Shown in pieces: positions 1 through 11,300 of a stretch of 64,000 nt of DNA. How positions within the stretch are numbered: the stretch's first letter is position 1; each line of letters starts with the position of its first letter. A model generated the notes under the pieces. It ran no database searches, had not been told where the DNA came from, and was given only the letters and a program-made list of their open reading frames with translations. The DNA lies in contig JAEMWC010000052.1 in NCBI GenBank assembly GCA_016490735.1, forward strand, positions 1,684,501-1,748,500, written 5' to 3'. A program made the position numbers and the translations under genes. The DNA comes from Pachyseris speciosa. Lineage: Eukaryota; Cnidaria; Anthozoa; Scleractinia; Pachyseridae.

Positions 1-346
1 ATATAGATGGAAATTAAACTCCTGAATATCTAGTAAAGCTGTAAAGATTCAAAAAAAGCTGCTTCTTTCTTCAAGTTTGGAGCAATATTTCTTAACACTC
101 AAACCCATTTCATAGCTATTCACTATATGGCTCTTACAAGTATACTAGACAATGGGAAAATTTGTTTGAACACCAAGATATTTCACCTTCAATGATCACC
201 ATTCTCATATCCTGAAGGATAAATTTGAAAATAATTGACACTGTAAGGAGAGATTGGATGGTGGCCACTATTAGTGATGTATGGGGTTAAGAGGAGCCTT
301 TTTGCTTCGTTTCCTCGGAAACAAAAGAAATACATCTTGTGAATTA
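1..346. other. Adducin intron sequence, no gene seen
   Basis: This is AT-rich sequence inside the adducin transcription unit, upstream of the first exon in the window. Open frames at 271-547 run into the adjoining repeat and resemble no family I know. Confidence 0.5.
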
Positions 347-769
347 CAGTGGAACCTGGTTAACATGGACATGACGGGGACATGCCGTAGTGTCTGTATT
401 ATCCAGGTGTCCGTATTAAGTGTCATTAGCTGTTTCTGTTGGGTTTTCTCTGTAATATATTCAGTGGTAACATCCTCCTGCATTATCATAGCTTTCAGTG
501 ATGTCAAACTATTTTGCTACTGTTTTTTAGTAATAAAATCATATTAACCCATAGTTATCTGTTATTATTTGAACAGAGTACAATGTATACAATTAGCACC
601 TATATATATGAAAGTATGTGACTTGGGATACAGAAAAGTGTCCGTTATCCATATTAACCGGTGTCCATTTTTAGAGAAAATGTGTGAGCTTTTCATCGGG
701 ATAAACAAAACCGCCCATTATATACAGGTGTCCATACTAAGCGGGTGCCTGTAAAGCTGGGTTTCACTG
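347..769. mobile_element. Short TIR element, TA target (MITE, mariner-like)
   Basis: The left end CAGTGGAACCTGGTTAACAT is mirrored by the right end, which reads AAGCTGGGTTTCACTG on the plus strand. TA flanks both ends (345-346 and 770-771). Internal GTGTCCGT-type motifs resemble the satellite element at 2540-6010. Element type is inferred from TIR and TSD only. Confidence 0.7.
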
Positions 770-771
770 TA

Positions 772-2325
772 TTTCCATAGTGGGGTATAAAGGCCAATTA
801 AAATAGAGTTTGCAATTACTTGGGTATACCGACTTATAAATCATGTTAGATTTCGGTCTTTATTTCCTGTGCAGCAAACTGTGCAACAGGGACGCATGGA
901 GGTGTTCCATTGGTCAATGCACAGTTGAAGGCTTGCTTCATTTACTTATTTAGTGACAAAAAATTTACATTGTACTTTTTGTGTCTTCCATTACCAGACC
1001 CAAATGAGCGCTAAAAATTAAACAATCCACTTTGAGCATTCTGAACACATTTCCCTGCACATGTCTTTGTATAGTTGTGAAGATTTTAATCCAGTGGAGT
1101 TTGTCTGTGTGAAAAGGTTTGCCGAGTTGGAAGCCTTGTCCACTGATCAATCAGAGAGATATCATGACCCAAACGCTGTGACAGTTCTATAATTGAGCTT
1201 TTATAGTAAGACATAAAAATTCTTGGTTTTCACATGACATAAGAAAAGACTTAGATTAAAAATTTTGAGTTTTTTTCCTTCCTCAGGTAAACGATATTTA
1301 AAAGATATATGTGTTGGCATGTTTTCAGCTCTGTAACGTTCTTTGTTTTGAAAATAGAGCAGTTTGAATTTCAAATTTTTTTACAATGTGTGAAATCTGG
1401 ATTGCTACTGATAAACATTTCACATACACAAAAATATCAATTTGTCTTGTGTTTTCAAGTTAAGGAGAGAGAAATGTTTTGAGAGAGCTAAAGTAAACTC
1501 CAGATGTTTCCACTGATTTCCGGTCACTGTGTTCTATATTCGTAGAGGTAAACAGCTAATATGAATGGCAACTCTTGAAACGGTTTTATGCGCTTTGCTT
1601 TTACTTAAACAAGAAGGCCTTAAATGCAAAGTTTTCTCATTATGCCTTAACTGGTGATGTAAAAATTTTTGCAAAGTTCATAGAGTCGTAACCAAATTGG
1701 GTCATTGGGTCATTTTATAAAAGCAGGAACCAATCATAGAAATACCAGTAATTGTAGAGTTACAGTAGACATGTTTATAACATAAACAGTTTACTTACAA
1801 GTAAAAAGAGGTGTACAATCCATTCAACCAAAATGTCTGGACAGAATTTCCAAAAACATGGTCCACATCAAAAGGTGGACCTCAATTTCCAAAACTTTTC
1901 CAGATGACTGAACTGATCCATTCAGACCATTCAGTTTTGAACCGAAGTTTGCTGAAATTCAGGTTGAATGAAAGTGGAACTTGAAATGTACTCCACATTC
2001 CCAAAAACGAGAAACAATTTGCAGACAAATAGCTTCATGTTGTAATTTAGTAAGGCATTTAATTAGGTATTTCAGAATTGTAAATTCAAGTCTTATTTAT
2101 GTTATTTTAATATCTTATGTAAGGTGCAGTTGAATATATAGAAACGGTGCGGTATAAGTTATTATTATTTTTATTATCATTATTATTATTATTAATACAA
2201 TTTTATAAGAGCAGACACCTGACATAGTTTGTTTCTGTATGTTTGTCCCCTCCCCCCCCCCCCCACCCCTACCCCCTCAACCTTCGCCATCAGGTTTTGA
2301 TCTTGATATTGGTCCATTTTTGCAG
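772..2325. other. Adducin intron; repeat fragment at about 1007-1150
   Basis: No exon is recognised. A fragment near 1007-1150 is similar to two stretches inside the mariner-like element at 14448-15927 (about 15180-15310 and 15580-15710). They share a path such as GTGAAGATTTTAATCCAGT versus GTGCAGATTTTAATCAGT. A (TTA)n run lies at about 2160-2195 and a C-run at about 2248-2265, just before the first exon's polypyrimidine tract. Confidence 0.5.
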
Positions 2326-2376
2326 GTTTCATCAATGAAATGTGGACTTTTGCCTTTATCCGTAGAAGCGCTTGAA
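2326..2376 (+). CDS. ADD: Adducin exon a (17 aa)
   Basis: This small 51-bp exon has acceptor TTTTTGCAG and donor GTAAGTG and is phase 0 at both ends. It encodes VSSMKCGLLPLSVEALE, which matches the adducin head segment before the YHDYRG motif. Confidence 0.9.
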
Positions 2377-5300
2377 GTAAGTGATAGTTGTCTATCAATT
2401 CTGTTATTTCAGGGTAGTTTTCAAGTTCCTTTTTATCAAGGTGGAATCCTCAAAATCATGGAAAAAGTGTGTAAACTGTTTGCTTAATACTGTACAGTAG
2501 CAAGGGCAGAGCTTATAAGAGTTTATCTTTTTGGAGTTAAAGTGAACTCCCTCTAAGGCAGATACTTTTAGTACCAGCTCTTAGTGTTTGTATTAGAGTT
2601 TCATTACAGAGTATACAATATGGGGCAATGTGAGAGATGGGCAGGCAAAGGTGTCTGGTCTGCCTTAGAGAGGTGTCCACCTTAAGAGAGAGTTTCATTA
2701 CAGAGAATAGAGGGATTCATGCTTACGTCATTGTTTACATTTTTGCTCATTTTTTTGTACGGCTTTTCTTATAGAAGGAAACATGTTAGATGTTTTGACT
2801 CCAGGCAGCTAAAGAGCTAGTGAAATTTAATACATGTGAAATTTTTAGCTCTTTTGGTGTAGTATTCAAGGAGATATTGTCTTCCAAAAACTGCAACATT
2901 TCTTGGTGGCAAAAGCACCAATGAGCTTGTACATTCTTTGCAAAATTTTGAGTTTTTAAACCCGCGTTGCGCAAAAAGTATTCAATACATGAGGCTCATT
3001 CATTGGCAGAGTTATTCATACTATGACCTTTCAATATTCAGAGCTGATTTATTTGAGCTCTATCAGAAACTGAATTGTTCATACTAATGAGGCAAATATT
3101 TTAAACAAGGATTCCCCTATACAGTATGGGGCAATGTGACTGGTGGGCATGTGAAGGTGTCTGCCTTAGAGAGGTGTCCACCTTTCAGAGAGTTTCATTA
3201 CAGAGAATACAGTATGGGGCAATGTGACTGGTGGGCATGTGAAGGTGTCTGCCTTAGAGAGGTGTCCACCTTTCAGAGAGTTTCATTACAGAGAATACAG
3301 TATGGGGCAATGTGACTGGTGGGCATGTGAAGGTGTCTGCCTTAGAGAGGTGTCCACCTTTCAGAGAGTTTCATTACAGAGAATACAGTATGGGGCAATG
3401 TGACTGGTGGGCATGTGAAGGTGTCTGCCTTAGAGAGGTGTCCACCTTTCAGAGAGTTTCATTACAGAGAATACAGTATGGGGCAATGTGACTGGTGGGC
3501 ATGTGAAGGTGTCTGCCTTAGAGAGGTGTCCACCTTTCAGAGAGTTTCATTACAGAGAATACAGTATGGGGCAATGTGACTGGTGGGCATGTGAAGGTGT
3601 CTGCCTTAGAGAGGTGTCCACCTTTCAGAGAGTTTCATTACAGAGAATACAGTATGGGGCAATGTGACTGGTGGGCATGTGAAGGTGTCTGCCTTAGAGA
3701 GGTGTCCACCTTTCAGAGAGTTTCATTACAGAGAATACAGTATGGGGCAATGTGACTGGTGGGCATGTGAAGGTGTCTGCCTTAGAGAGGTGTCCACCTT
3801 TCAGAGAGTTTCATTACAGAGAATACAGTATGGGGCAATGTGACTGGTGGGCATGTGAAGGTGTCTGCCTTAGAGAGGTGTCCACCTTTCAGAGAGTTTC
3901 ATTACAGAGAATACAGTATGGGGCAATGTGACTGGTGGGCATGTGAAGGTGTCTGCCTTAGAGAGGTGTCCACCTTTCAGAGAGTTTCATTACAGAGAAT
4001 ACAGTATGGGGCAATGTGACTGGTGGGCATGTGAAGGTGTCTGCCTTAGAGAGGTGTCCACCTTTCAGAGAGTTTCATTACAGAGAATACAGTATGGGGC
4101 AATGTGACTGGTGGGCATGTGAAGGTGTCTGCCTTAGAGAGGTGTCCACCTTTCAGAGAGTTTCATTACAGAGAATACAGTATGGGGCAATGTGACTGGT
4201 GGGCATGTGAAGGTGTCTGCCTTAGAGAGGTGTCCACCTTTCAGAGAGTTTCATTACAGAGAATACAGTATGGGGGCAATATGGCCAGTGAGCAGGTGAA
4301 GACCTGTGTCTGCCTCAGAGAGGTGTCCATCTTAGAGAGAGTTTCATTACAGAGACTACAGTATGGGGCAATGTGGCCAGTGGGCAGGTGAAGGTGTCTG
4401 CCTTAAGAGAGGTGTCCACCTTAGAGTTTTATTACAGAGAATACAGTATGGGATAATGTGACCAGTGGGCATGTGAAGGCCTTAGAGAGGTGTTCACCTC
4501 AGAGAGAGTTTCCTTACAGAGAATACAGTATGGGGCAATGTGACCGGTGGGCATGTAAAGGTGTCTGCCTTAGAGAGGTGTCCACCTTTCAGAGAGTTTC
4601 ATTACAGAGAATACAGTATGGGGGCAATATGGCCAGTGAGCAGGTGAAGACCTGTGTCTGCCTCAGAGAGGTGTCCATCTTAGAGAGAGTTTCATTACAG
4701 AGACTACAGTATGGGGCAATGTGGCCAGTGGGCAGGTGAAGGTGTCTGCCTTAAGAGAGGTGTCCACCTTAGAGTTTTATTACAGAGAATACAGTATGGG
4801 ATAATGTGACCAGTGGGCATGTGAAGGCCTTAGAGAGGTGTTCACCTCAGAGAGAGTTTCCTTACAGAGAATACAGTATGGAGCAATGTGACCGGTGGGC
4901 ATGTAAAGGTGTCTGCCTTAGAGAGGTGTCCACCTTTCAGAGAGTTTCATTACAGAGAATACAGTATGGGGCAATATGGCCAGTGAGCAGGTGAAGACCT
5001 GTGTCTGCCTCAGAGAGGTGTCCATCTTAGAGAGAGTTTCATTACAGAGAATACAGTATGGGGCAATGTGGCCAGTGGGCAGGTGAAGGTGTCTGCCTTA
5101 AGAGAGGTGTCCACCTTAGAGTTTTATTACAGAGAATACAGTATGGGATAATGTGACCAGTGGGCATGTGAAGGCCTTAGAGAGGTGTTCACCTCAGAGA
5201 GAGTTTCCTTACAGAGAATACAGTATGGGGCAATGTGACCGGTGGGCATGTAAAGGTGTCTGCCTTAGAGAGGTGTCCACCTTTCAGAGAGTTTCATTAC

Positions 5301-8300
5301 AGAGAATACAGTATGGGGGCAATGTGGCCAGTGAGCAGGTGAAGACCTGTGTCTGCCTCTGAGAGGTGTCCATCTTAGAGAGAGTTTCATTACAGAGACT
5401 ACAGTATGGGGCAATGTGGCCAGTGGGCAGGTGAAGGTGTCTGCCTTAAGAGAGGTGTCCACCTTAGAGTTTTATTACAGAGAATACAGTATGGGATAAT
5501 GTGACCAGTGGGCATGTGAAGGCCTTAGAGAGGTTTTCACCTCAGAGAGAGTTTCCTTACAGAGAATACAGTATGGGGCAATGTGACCGGTGGGCATGTA
5601 AAGGTGTCTGCCTTAGAGAGGTGTCCACCTTAGAGAGAGTTTCATTACAGAGAATACAGTATGGGGCAATGTGGCCGGTGGGCAGGTGAAGACCTGTGTC
5701 TGCCTTAGAGAGGTGTCCGAGGTGTCCACCTTAGAGAGAGTTTATTACAGAGAACACAGTATGGGGCAATGTGACTGGTGGGCAGGTGAAGGCATCTGCC
5801 TTAGAGAGATGCCCACCCTAGAGAGAGTTTCATTACAGGGAATACATTATGGGGCGGTGTGAGTAGTGGGCAGGTGTAGGTGTCTGCCTTGGAGAGGTTT
5901 CCACCTTAGAAAGAGTTTTATTACAGAGAATGCAGTATGGGGAAATGTGACTGGTGGGCAGGTGAAGGTTGCTGTCTTACAGGGGTGTCTGGATTGAGGG
6001 AGTTCACTGTGCTTACTTAACCCTTTGACTACCAATTTATTGCATTTTTTTTTAGTAAATTTTTAGTGATAATTAGTCTGGAGGACTAATCTTCTCCATT
6101 TAAGGAGTTGCAATGGAAATAACAGAGGGCTTGTGTCACTGTGGGCTCACTCTAAAGGTGTGACGTCACGCACATTAGCGGCTGTTGTTCGTTTACCAAG
6201 TCAACAAGCTTGATTGTGGTAAATTTGCCGCTTTATGAGGTTTTTTTGAGCCATTTTCCTCCACAAAGGCCCCCAGGCTGGCATCCTTAAGCTGGAATGT
6301 GGGTAAAGGCAAGCCTTGAAAGAAGCCAGAGCTGAGAGACGGTTTCTTGCTGAATGAGACACTAAATCTGCTTCGTAGCCAATATGGAGATGAATGGCGG
6401 AAGCTGTCTCTCTGCTAACTTTGTGGAAGGATTCCAGGGCCTACCAAGGCAATTTGGGCTAGTTTTGACTGGTAAAAAGTTCAATCGACGTCATATTTTC
6501 CTGGTATTACTGGGTGGCCCGACACTTACAAAAAAAACTTGGAAATAGGAAATGGAAGGGTTCTATGTTCCTGGAATAGTTGACCTTCCCAGAATTCTTT
6601 TGGGGCGTGAACAAGACAACTTAAGATACGCGAGATTGGCTCCAATAAAATGGCTAAAGTGTGGCTTGCGGAAAAAGTGAGAGGAAAATTTCCCTCCAGA
6701 TGCCAAGGTCTGGCTTTAAGGTTTGCTGTAAATGTAGAATTTTGTTTTTTGGGCAATGTTTTTTATTAAAAAGTTGACCACGAAAATGTGTAATTTTTGG
6801 TGTTGTTCTTTGGTCAAAAGACTGGCATTTTGGGCTTGCTGCCAAAAAAACTGTGCTATGCAGTGGAATTCGGGTATTGTTGTCGGTTTTTTGGATTTGA
6901 TAATTGCAAAAAGCACCATTTAGTGCTATTTGCACATTATTATGTCTTTGTGACAAAATTTAAACAAGAAAAAAATCATAAAAGCAAAAGCGGTATATTA
7001 TACGCCAATAGGCATCTTGGGAGTCAAAGGGTTAAGGGTAGCTCTCAAAAGCATGGGAAGCATGCACTTAAATACAGTGATACGTAAATAACATACCTGC
7101 ACAGTACAGCTCGGAAGTAAGTTACCACCCTCTTTCACAATGTTATTCTGGTATCAAGAATGTAAGGGTGCATTACTTTCTCTTTTCCAGCTAGGTGAAG
7201 TTTCCTACCATGATTTTAGAGGCATTTTCACCAACCAAGAAGAAAAAGAGTCTATAGTGAAGGACTTGGGTGAAGAAAACAAGGTACAGTTGATTACAGG
7301 TTTTGTGGTTATGATGAAAAAAAAAAAGCTTGAAAGCACTGTAGGGGTGTGGCATAGTGGCTTAGCTAGCTGTTCCTTTATTCTTTTAAGGAACAAAAAA
7401 CCGAAGAGAGAGAAGCGAAAGGAATTCCACACTGAACATTTTATGCTTGTACAGTCCTTTCACTATCACTGATGGCCAACCAACACTGTTGGCTACTTCA
7501 GCAATGGAAGTTGGTCACTTGAACAAAGATTCTATTGACCCAAATTCTCCTCTTCTTTGTTGTTGGTGGAAAAAAACCTTCCCCAAGGTTGCTAGAAACT
7601 TTAAAAGGGTAGATTGCTAGATCATCTTGTGAGACTCCACAAAATGATCGACCAGAATTCTGTTTTTCATTGTAAATAATGGGGTACGAAGTGCTTGAGT
7701 AGTTAGTGCAATCACATTCAAAATATACAATGTATGTGGGGTAGTGCACATCACTTCATCAAATTATGACAGAAACTGATTTCTGTATTATGATTGTTTG
7801 TTGAATTTTATTGCTCCCGTAATAACTTGATTTTTAATTGTGAAATCCAAATTCAATTTTAATAAATATGTCAGGTTTCATAAGAATCCATCACAAACTT
7901 TTAAAAATGAGACTCCAAACTTGGCCAATTTTTGTAAAGAAATGTATGCCAGGGAAGCAAATGCCTGCATATGTCCTAAATTTGGAGGGAGTTTTTTGTT
8001 TAGTTGAAAAATATGAAAAGTTGTGATATTGTGACATTGTCAAAGTAGTCCATTGGTTTTGCAGTCTTTTCTAAAGTGATCTTAATGCTTAAGTGCTTTA
8101 TGCTACTGGTCCCAGTTTAGACAAGTCAAATTGTGTTTAAATTAATCATTTTAAATATGTTTTTAATTCTTTCAGATCATGATACTGAGGAACCACGGCA
8201 TTGTTATTTGTGCAGAAACAATAGAAGAAGCATTTTATCTTGCTTTCAGTGCTGTGAAAGCTTGTAAATTCCAGGTAAATTCTTTTTATTGTTGGAGTGG

Positions 8301-11300
8301 CAAACGTGACCACTGCCAGGCCAACTTAGTTGATAAAATTGCTTAACAAGCTGACCTAGTGCAAATGTAGTCCTGGGCCACAAACCAAATAAAATAAGTT
8401 ATTATTAAACAATTAGCAAGGTCATGGTGTTAATTATTAACACCTTAGTGTCATTTTGGGGTGACATTAAGTAGTTGGCCTTGTCTCTCAAACCCCATGA
8501 AGACAAAGTGGCAGAGGACCTGCTCACTATTCAGGATAAGCAGATCGTTTTGTTTCCATTTCTTGAGTTTTTGGCAAGAGTCATAAGCCAATCCTTTGAA
8601 TCCTAGCTATCAAATCGTAAAAAAAGGTTGAGTGAGTTTGGAGATATTTTGGATTTCAAGGTTGGGCAGTAGTTGCTTATAAATAAATTCATGAACCGAA
8701 TGTAAAGTGTAGGTGTTTCCTTTTCAAGCTTCAAAAATCTGAGGGTCAATTCTGCTGAAATTTAACAGCTGAGGGCTTTGAGTGAATGATGGAATTACCG
8801 TATTTATTCACTTATAAGGCGCACTCGGTTATAAGATGCACCCTAAACTTTCGAAGACGATTGTGAGAAGTAAGCAAAATGAAAATTTCACCTAAATACC
8901 CTGTTATAAGGCGCATCCAGAATTATGGGAAATTTTTTTGACCACGTTCGCTGTACTCACAACAATTTGCTTCCAAAAGCTACTACTTTCACTCTCAAAA
9001 CAAAAGCGAAAAAGTCACACATTACGAACAATAGCAAAAAAGTCACACATGGACAATAGCATAAAAGTCACACTTTTTAATTCACTCAAGTCATCCTTCT
9101 CAGGAAACAGAGTTTTAAGTTATGAACACTAATTGATCCGTTTTTATGTTTATAAACAATACTCATCTGACAGATTTTTCATTCATCAGTTGCAAAACTC
9201 ATCTTAATCTTTGAGCATTCATTCACCGTACCGTAGATTTTCAGTAATTATGCCAAGCACTCGTCGTCATTCCTATGATCTAAACTTCAAGTTGAAGATC
9301 GTAGCAGAAGCGGAAGCCGTGAGCAACAATCGTGAAATTGCTCGTGAATATGGCATATCGGAATCGATGGTCCGTAAATGGAGACACCGACAGTATGTCT
9401 TGTTCGATAAAGAGTTTCACGGTCGTCCTAGCAGTGAAGGCAGATGGCGAGAAACTTCCACCGAAAGTGATATTCAAAGGTGTTCGTTAGCTACAAATCG
9501 AGGTGCTCAGGAGAATGCAGGTTTCTGTATACAAGAACGCCTGGATGGATGAAGAAGGTTTGTTCTTTTTCCTTTATCATTTTTGGAGTATTTAATGGCG
9601 GCCATGCCATTTTTGCCACATTTCGTGGGAGCGAGGTTGTTTCTGAAGTCAATCATTTCAAGCACGTGCTTTTTAGCATGCTCGCTCTTTGCTGAAATCA
9701 CCTCGGCATTGTTTGCGAACTTGTTCGTCATAGCAGCACTTATCGAAGTTGTTTTTCTTAGCATCTGTAGTTTGTTAAATTTGCTTTTAATTTGCGGTTT
9801 GGGATGACAAGGAAGAAGAAGCAGAAGATGCAGAAGAGCCGATTGACAACAAGTTGAGACAGACAGCGAAGCCGAGGGCGACGAGTAGCTGAGCTCAGCC
9901 GAGCTTTCAAACAAACAAATCAAACCAAATCAGATAAAGTCAATGATCAATGTTGTTTGTCTTTTGTTTATTCATTTACTGGTATTTATTTACTGGTAGT
10001 TATTTACATACTCATTTCAGTTTAGCATTAATTATTAAGGAGATTTGGGAAAGTTATATTTTGTTGCGCGAAAATACTCGGTTATAAGACGCACCCCGAG
10101 TTTTGAGCAGATTTTGATCGAACAAGCACATTTTCGCGTAAAAAATGATGCGTCTTATAAGTGAATAAATACGGTACATCTTGATTGTTGTTTTATTGGA
10201 GGATAGCGCTTGACAATGATATTTTAGGTTGCTTAATAAGAACTGCAGAATAGCAAGTTTGTGTCTGAGTTTTCTCATTGAGAAGTGCAGTTAAGTGATT
10301 TAATGACATTTAGGAGTAGATCATAATCTCCTTTGTGATATGAAAGGGGTATGTTTCAATTCAAGACTATTTGTGACCCTCCATACGAAAACACGTCTTA
10401 TCCACAAAAGCGTTTTTTTGGGGTTTGAGGTCACTCTGAAACCCTTTGGAAACCTGGTTTCAGAGGGTTTGAAACCCTTTTGAAACCCTTTGAAACCTTT
10501 TGGAAACCCTTTGAAAACCCTTTTGAAACCCTTTGAAACCCTTTTGAAGCACTTTGAAAACCATTAGAACGTGGAATCACTTTGGAAACCCCTTAGGAAT
10601 GTTTCACATACTCTTTGAAAAGCCGCTCCAAGTTTGCGTTCACCATCTAGTGCACGCGAATGCGCGAAAACACTGCATGTTATAATTTTTGTTTTTGCAG
10701 AAATGTTATTTTGTCGTATGATTCCGTACTGATTTATTTGTAGTTGTAGAAAGATCAAAACATATAACGCATGTGAAACTACTAAGTTTCGTGGCGAAAA
10801 TTTTGGTGTTACGTGTACAATGCATCGCAACGCTCACCAATGATTCATAACGCATTACGTTTACCAACGAACACGGGCAATTATTTCAAATGTTTCAGAA
10901 GGATTTGCCAACGTTTTTCAATGCATTGGCAATCTTTCCAAACGCTTTTGTAACGTTAAATAATTATTATGCCTAAAGTTCAATGCAGGACGCGTATGAT
11001 TATCGTTAACGAACAAAACTGAAACGCTCTTTGTTTGTCCAGTTGTAAAAGCGACAGCTCAGTGTCAACTCTTGAAGTTCAAATCTGTGTTTGAAACTTG
11101 CATTTATTTTTTCCCGTCAAAGGTCACTGGCACGGTGATATTATTGCCTGTAACATTATTTGTTCAAGACTACTTCTACTGACACAACCTCGTTCCCAGG
11201 TTCTCTCCTCTTCCCGTCCCCTGGAGCGGGAGAGAAGAGACCCTGGTTGGGTCTGGTCACATGTCTCCCAGAATCTGGGAGATTACAAATAAACAAGTCA

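Larger units (their letters stand above)
2540..6010. repeat. Satellite-bearing TIR element in adducin intron
   Basis: The block is bounded by an inverted AGTGAACTCCCT (2541-2552, and its reverse complement ending at about 6009). These look like the ends of a short TIR element; a related end lies near 39750. Between them are degenerate units (2560-2720), unrelated sequence (about 2720-3120), then a dense tandem array. Unit landmarks are ACAGTATGGGGCAATGTG, GTGTCTGCCTTAGAGAGG, TGTCCACCTT and GTTTCATTACAGAGAAT. The unit length is not a multiple of 3, so the frames seen inside are not genes. Confidence 0.85.

Noticed and set aside
1..2325. Upstream adducin exons
   Set aside because: The expected head motifs (such as a STNLGVN or HIHTP block) were searched for by eye in the plus frames and not found.
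2326..2487. A plus-strand frame running on to 2487 as coding sequence
   Set aside because: The GTAAGTG donor after 2376 and the phase-0 match to the 7191 exon show that only 2326-2376 is exonic.
4104..5862. A series of open frames repeating GHVKALERCSPQREFPYREY and similar, which look like a repetitive protein
   Set aside because: They follow the 88-bp and 348-bp tandem periods, are broken by stops in every unit, and 88 is not divisible by 3. They are by-products of the satellite.
9507..9923. A 138-codon minus-strand frame inside the pogo-type element
   Set aside because: It lies opposite the transposase remnant and reads low-complexity Ser/Leu tracts; judged a shadow.
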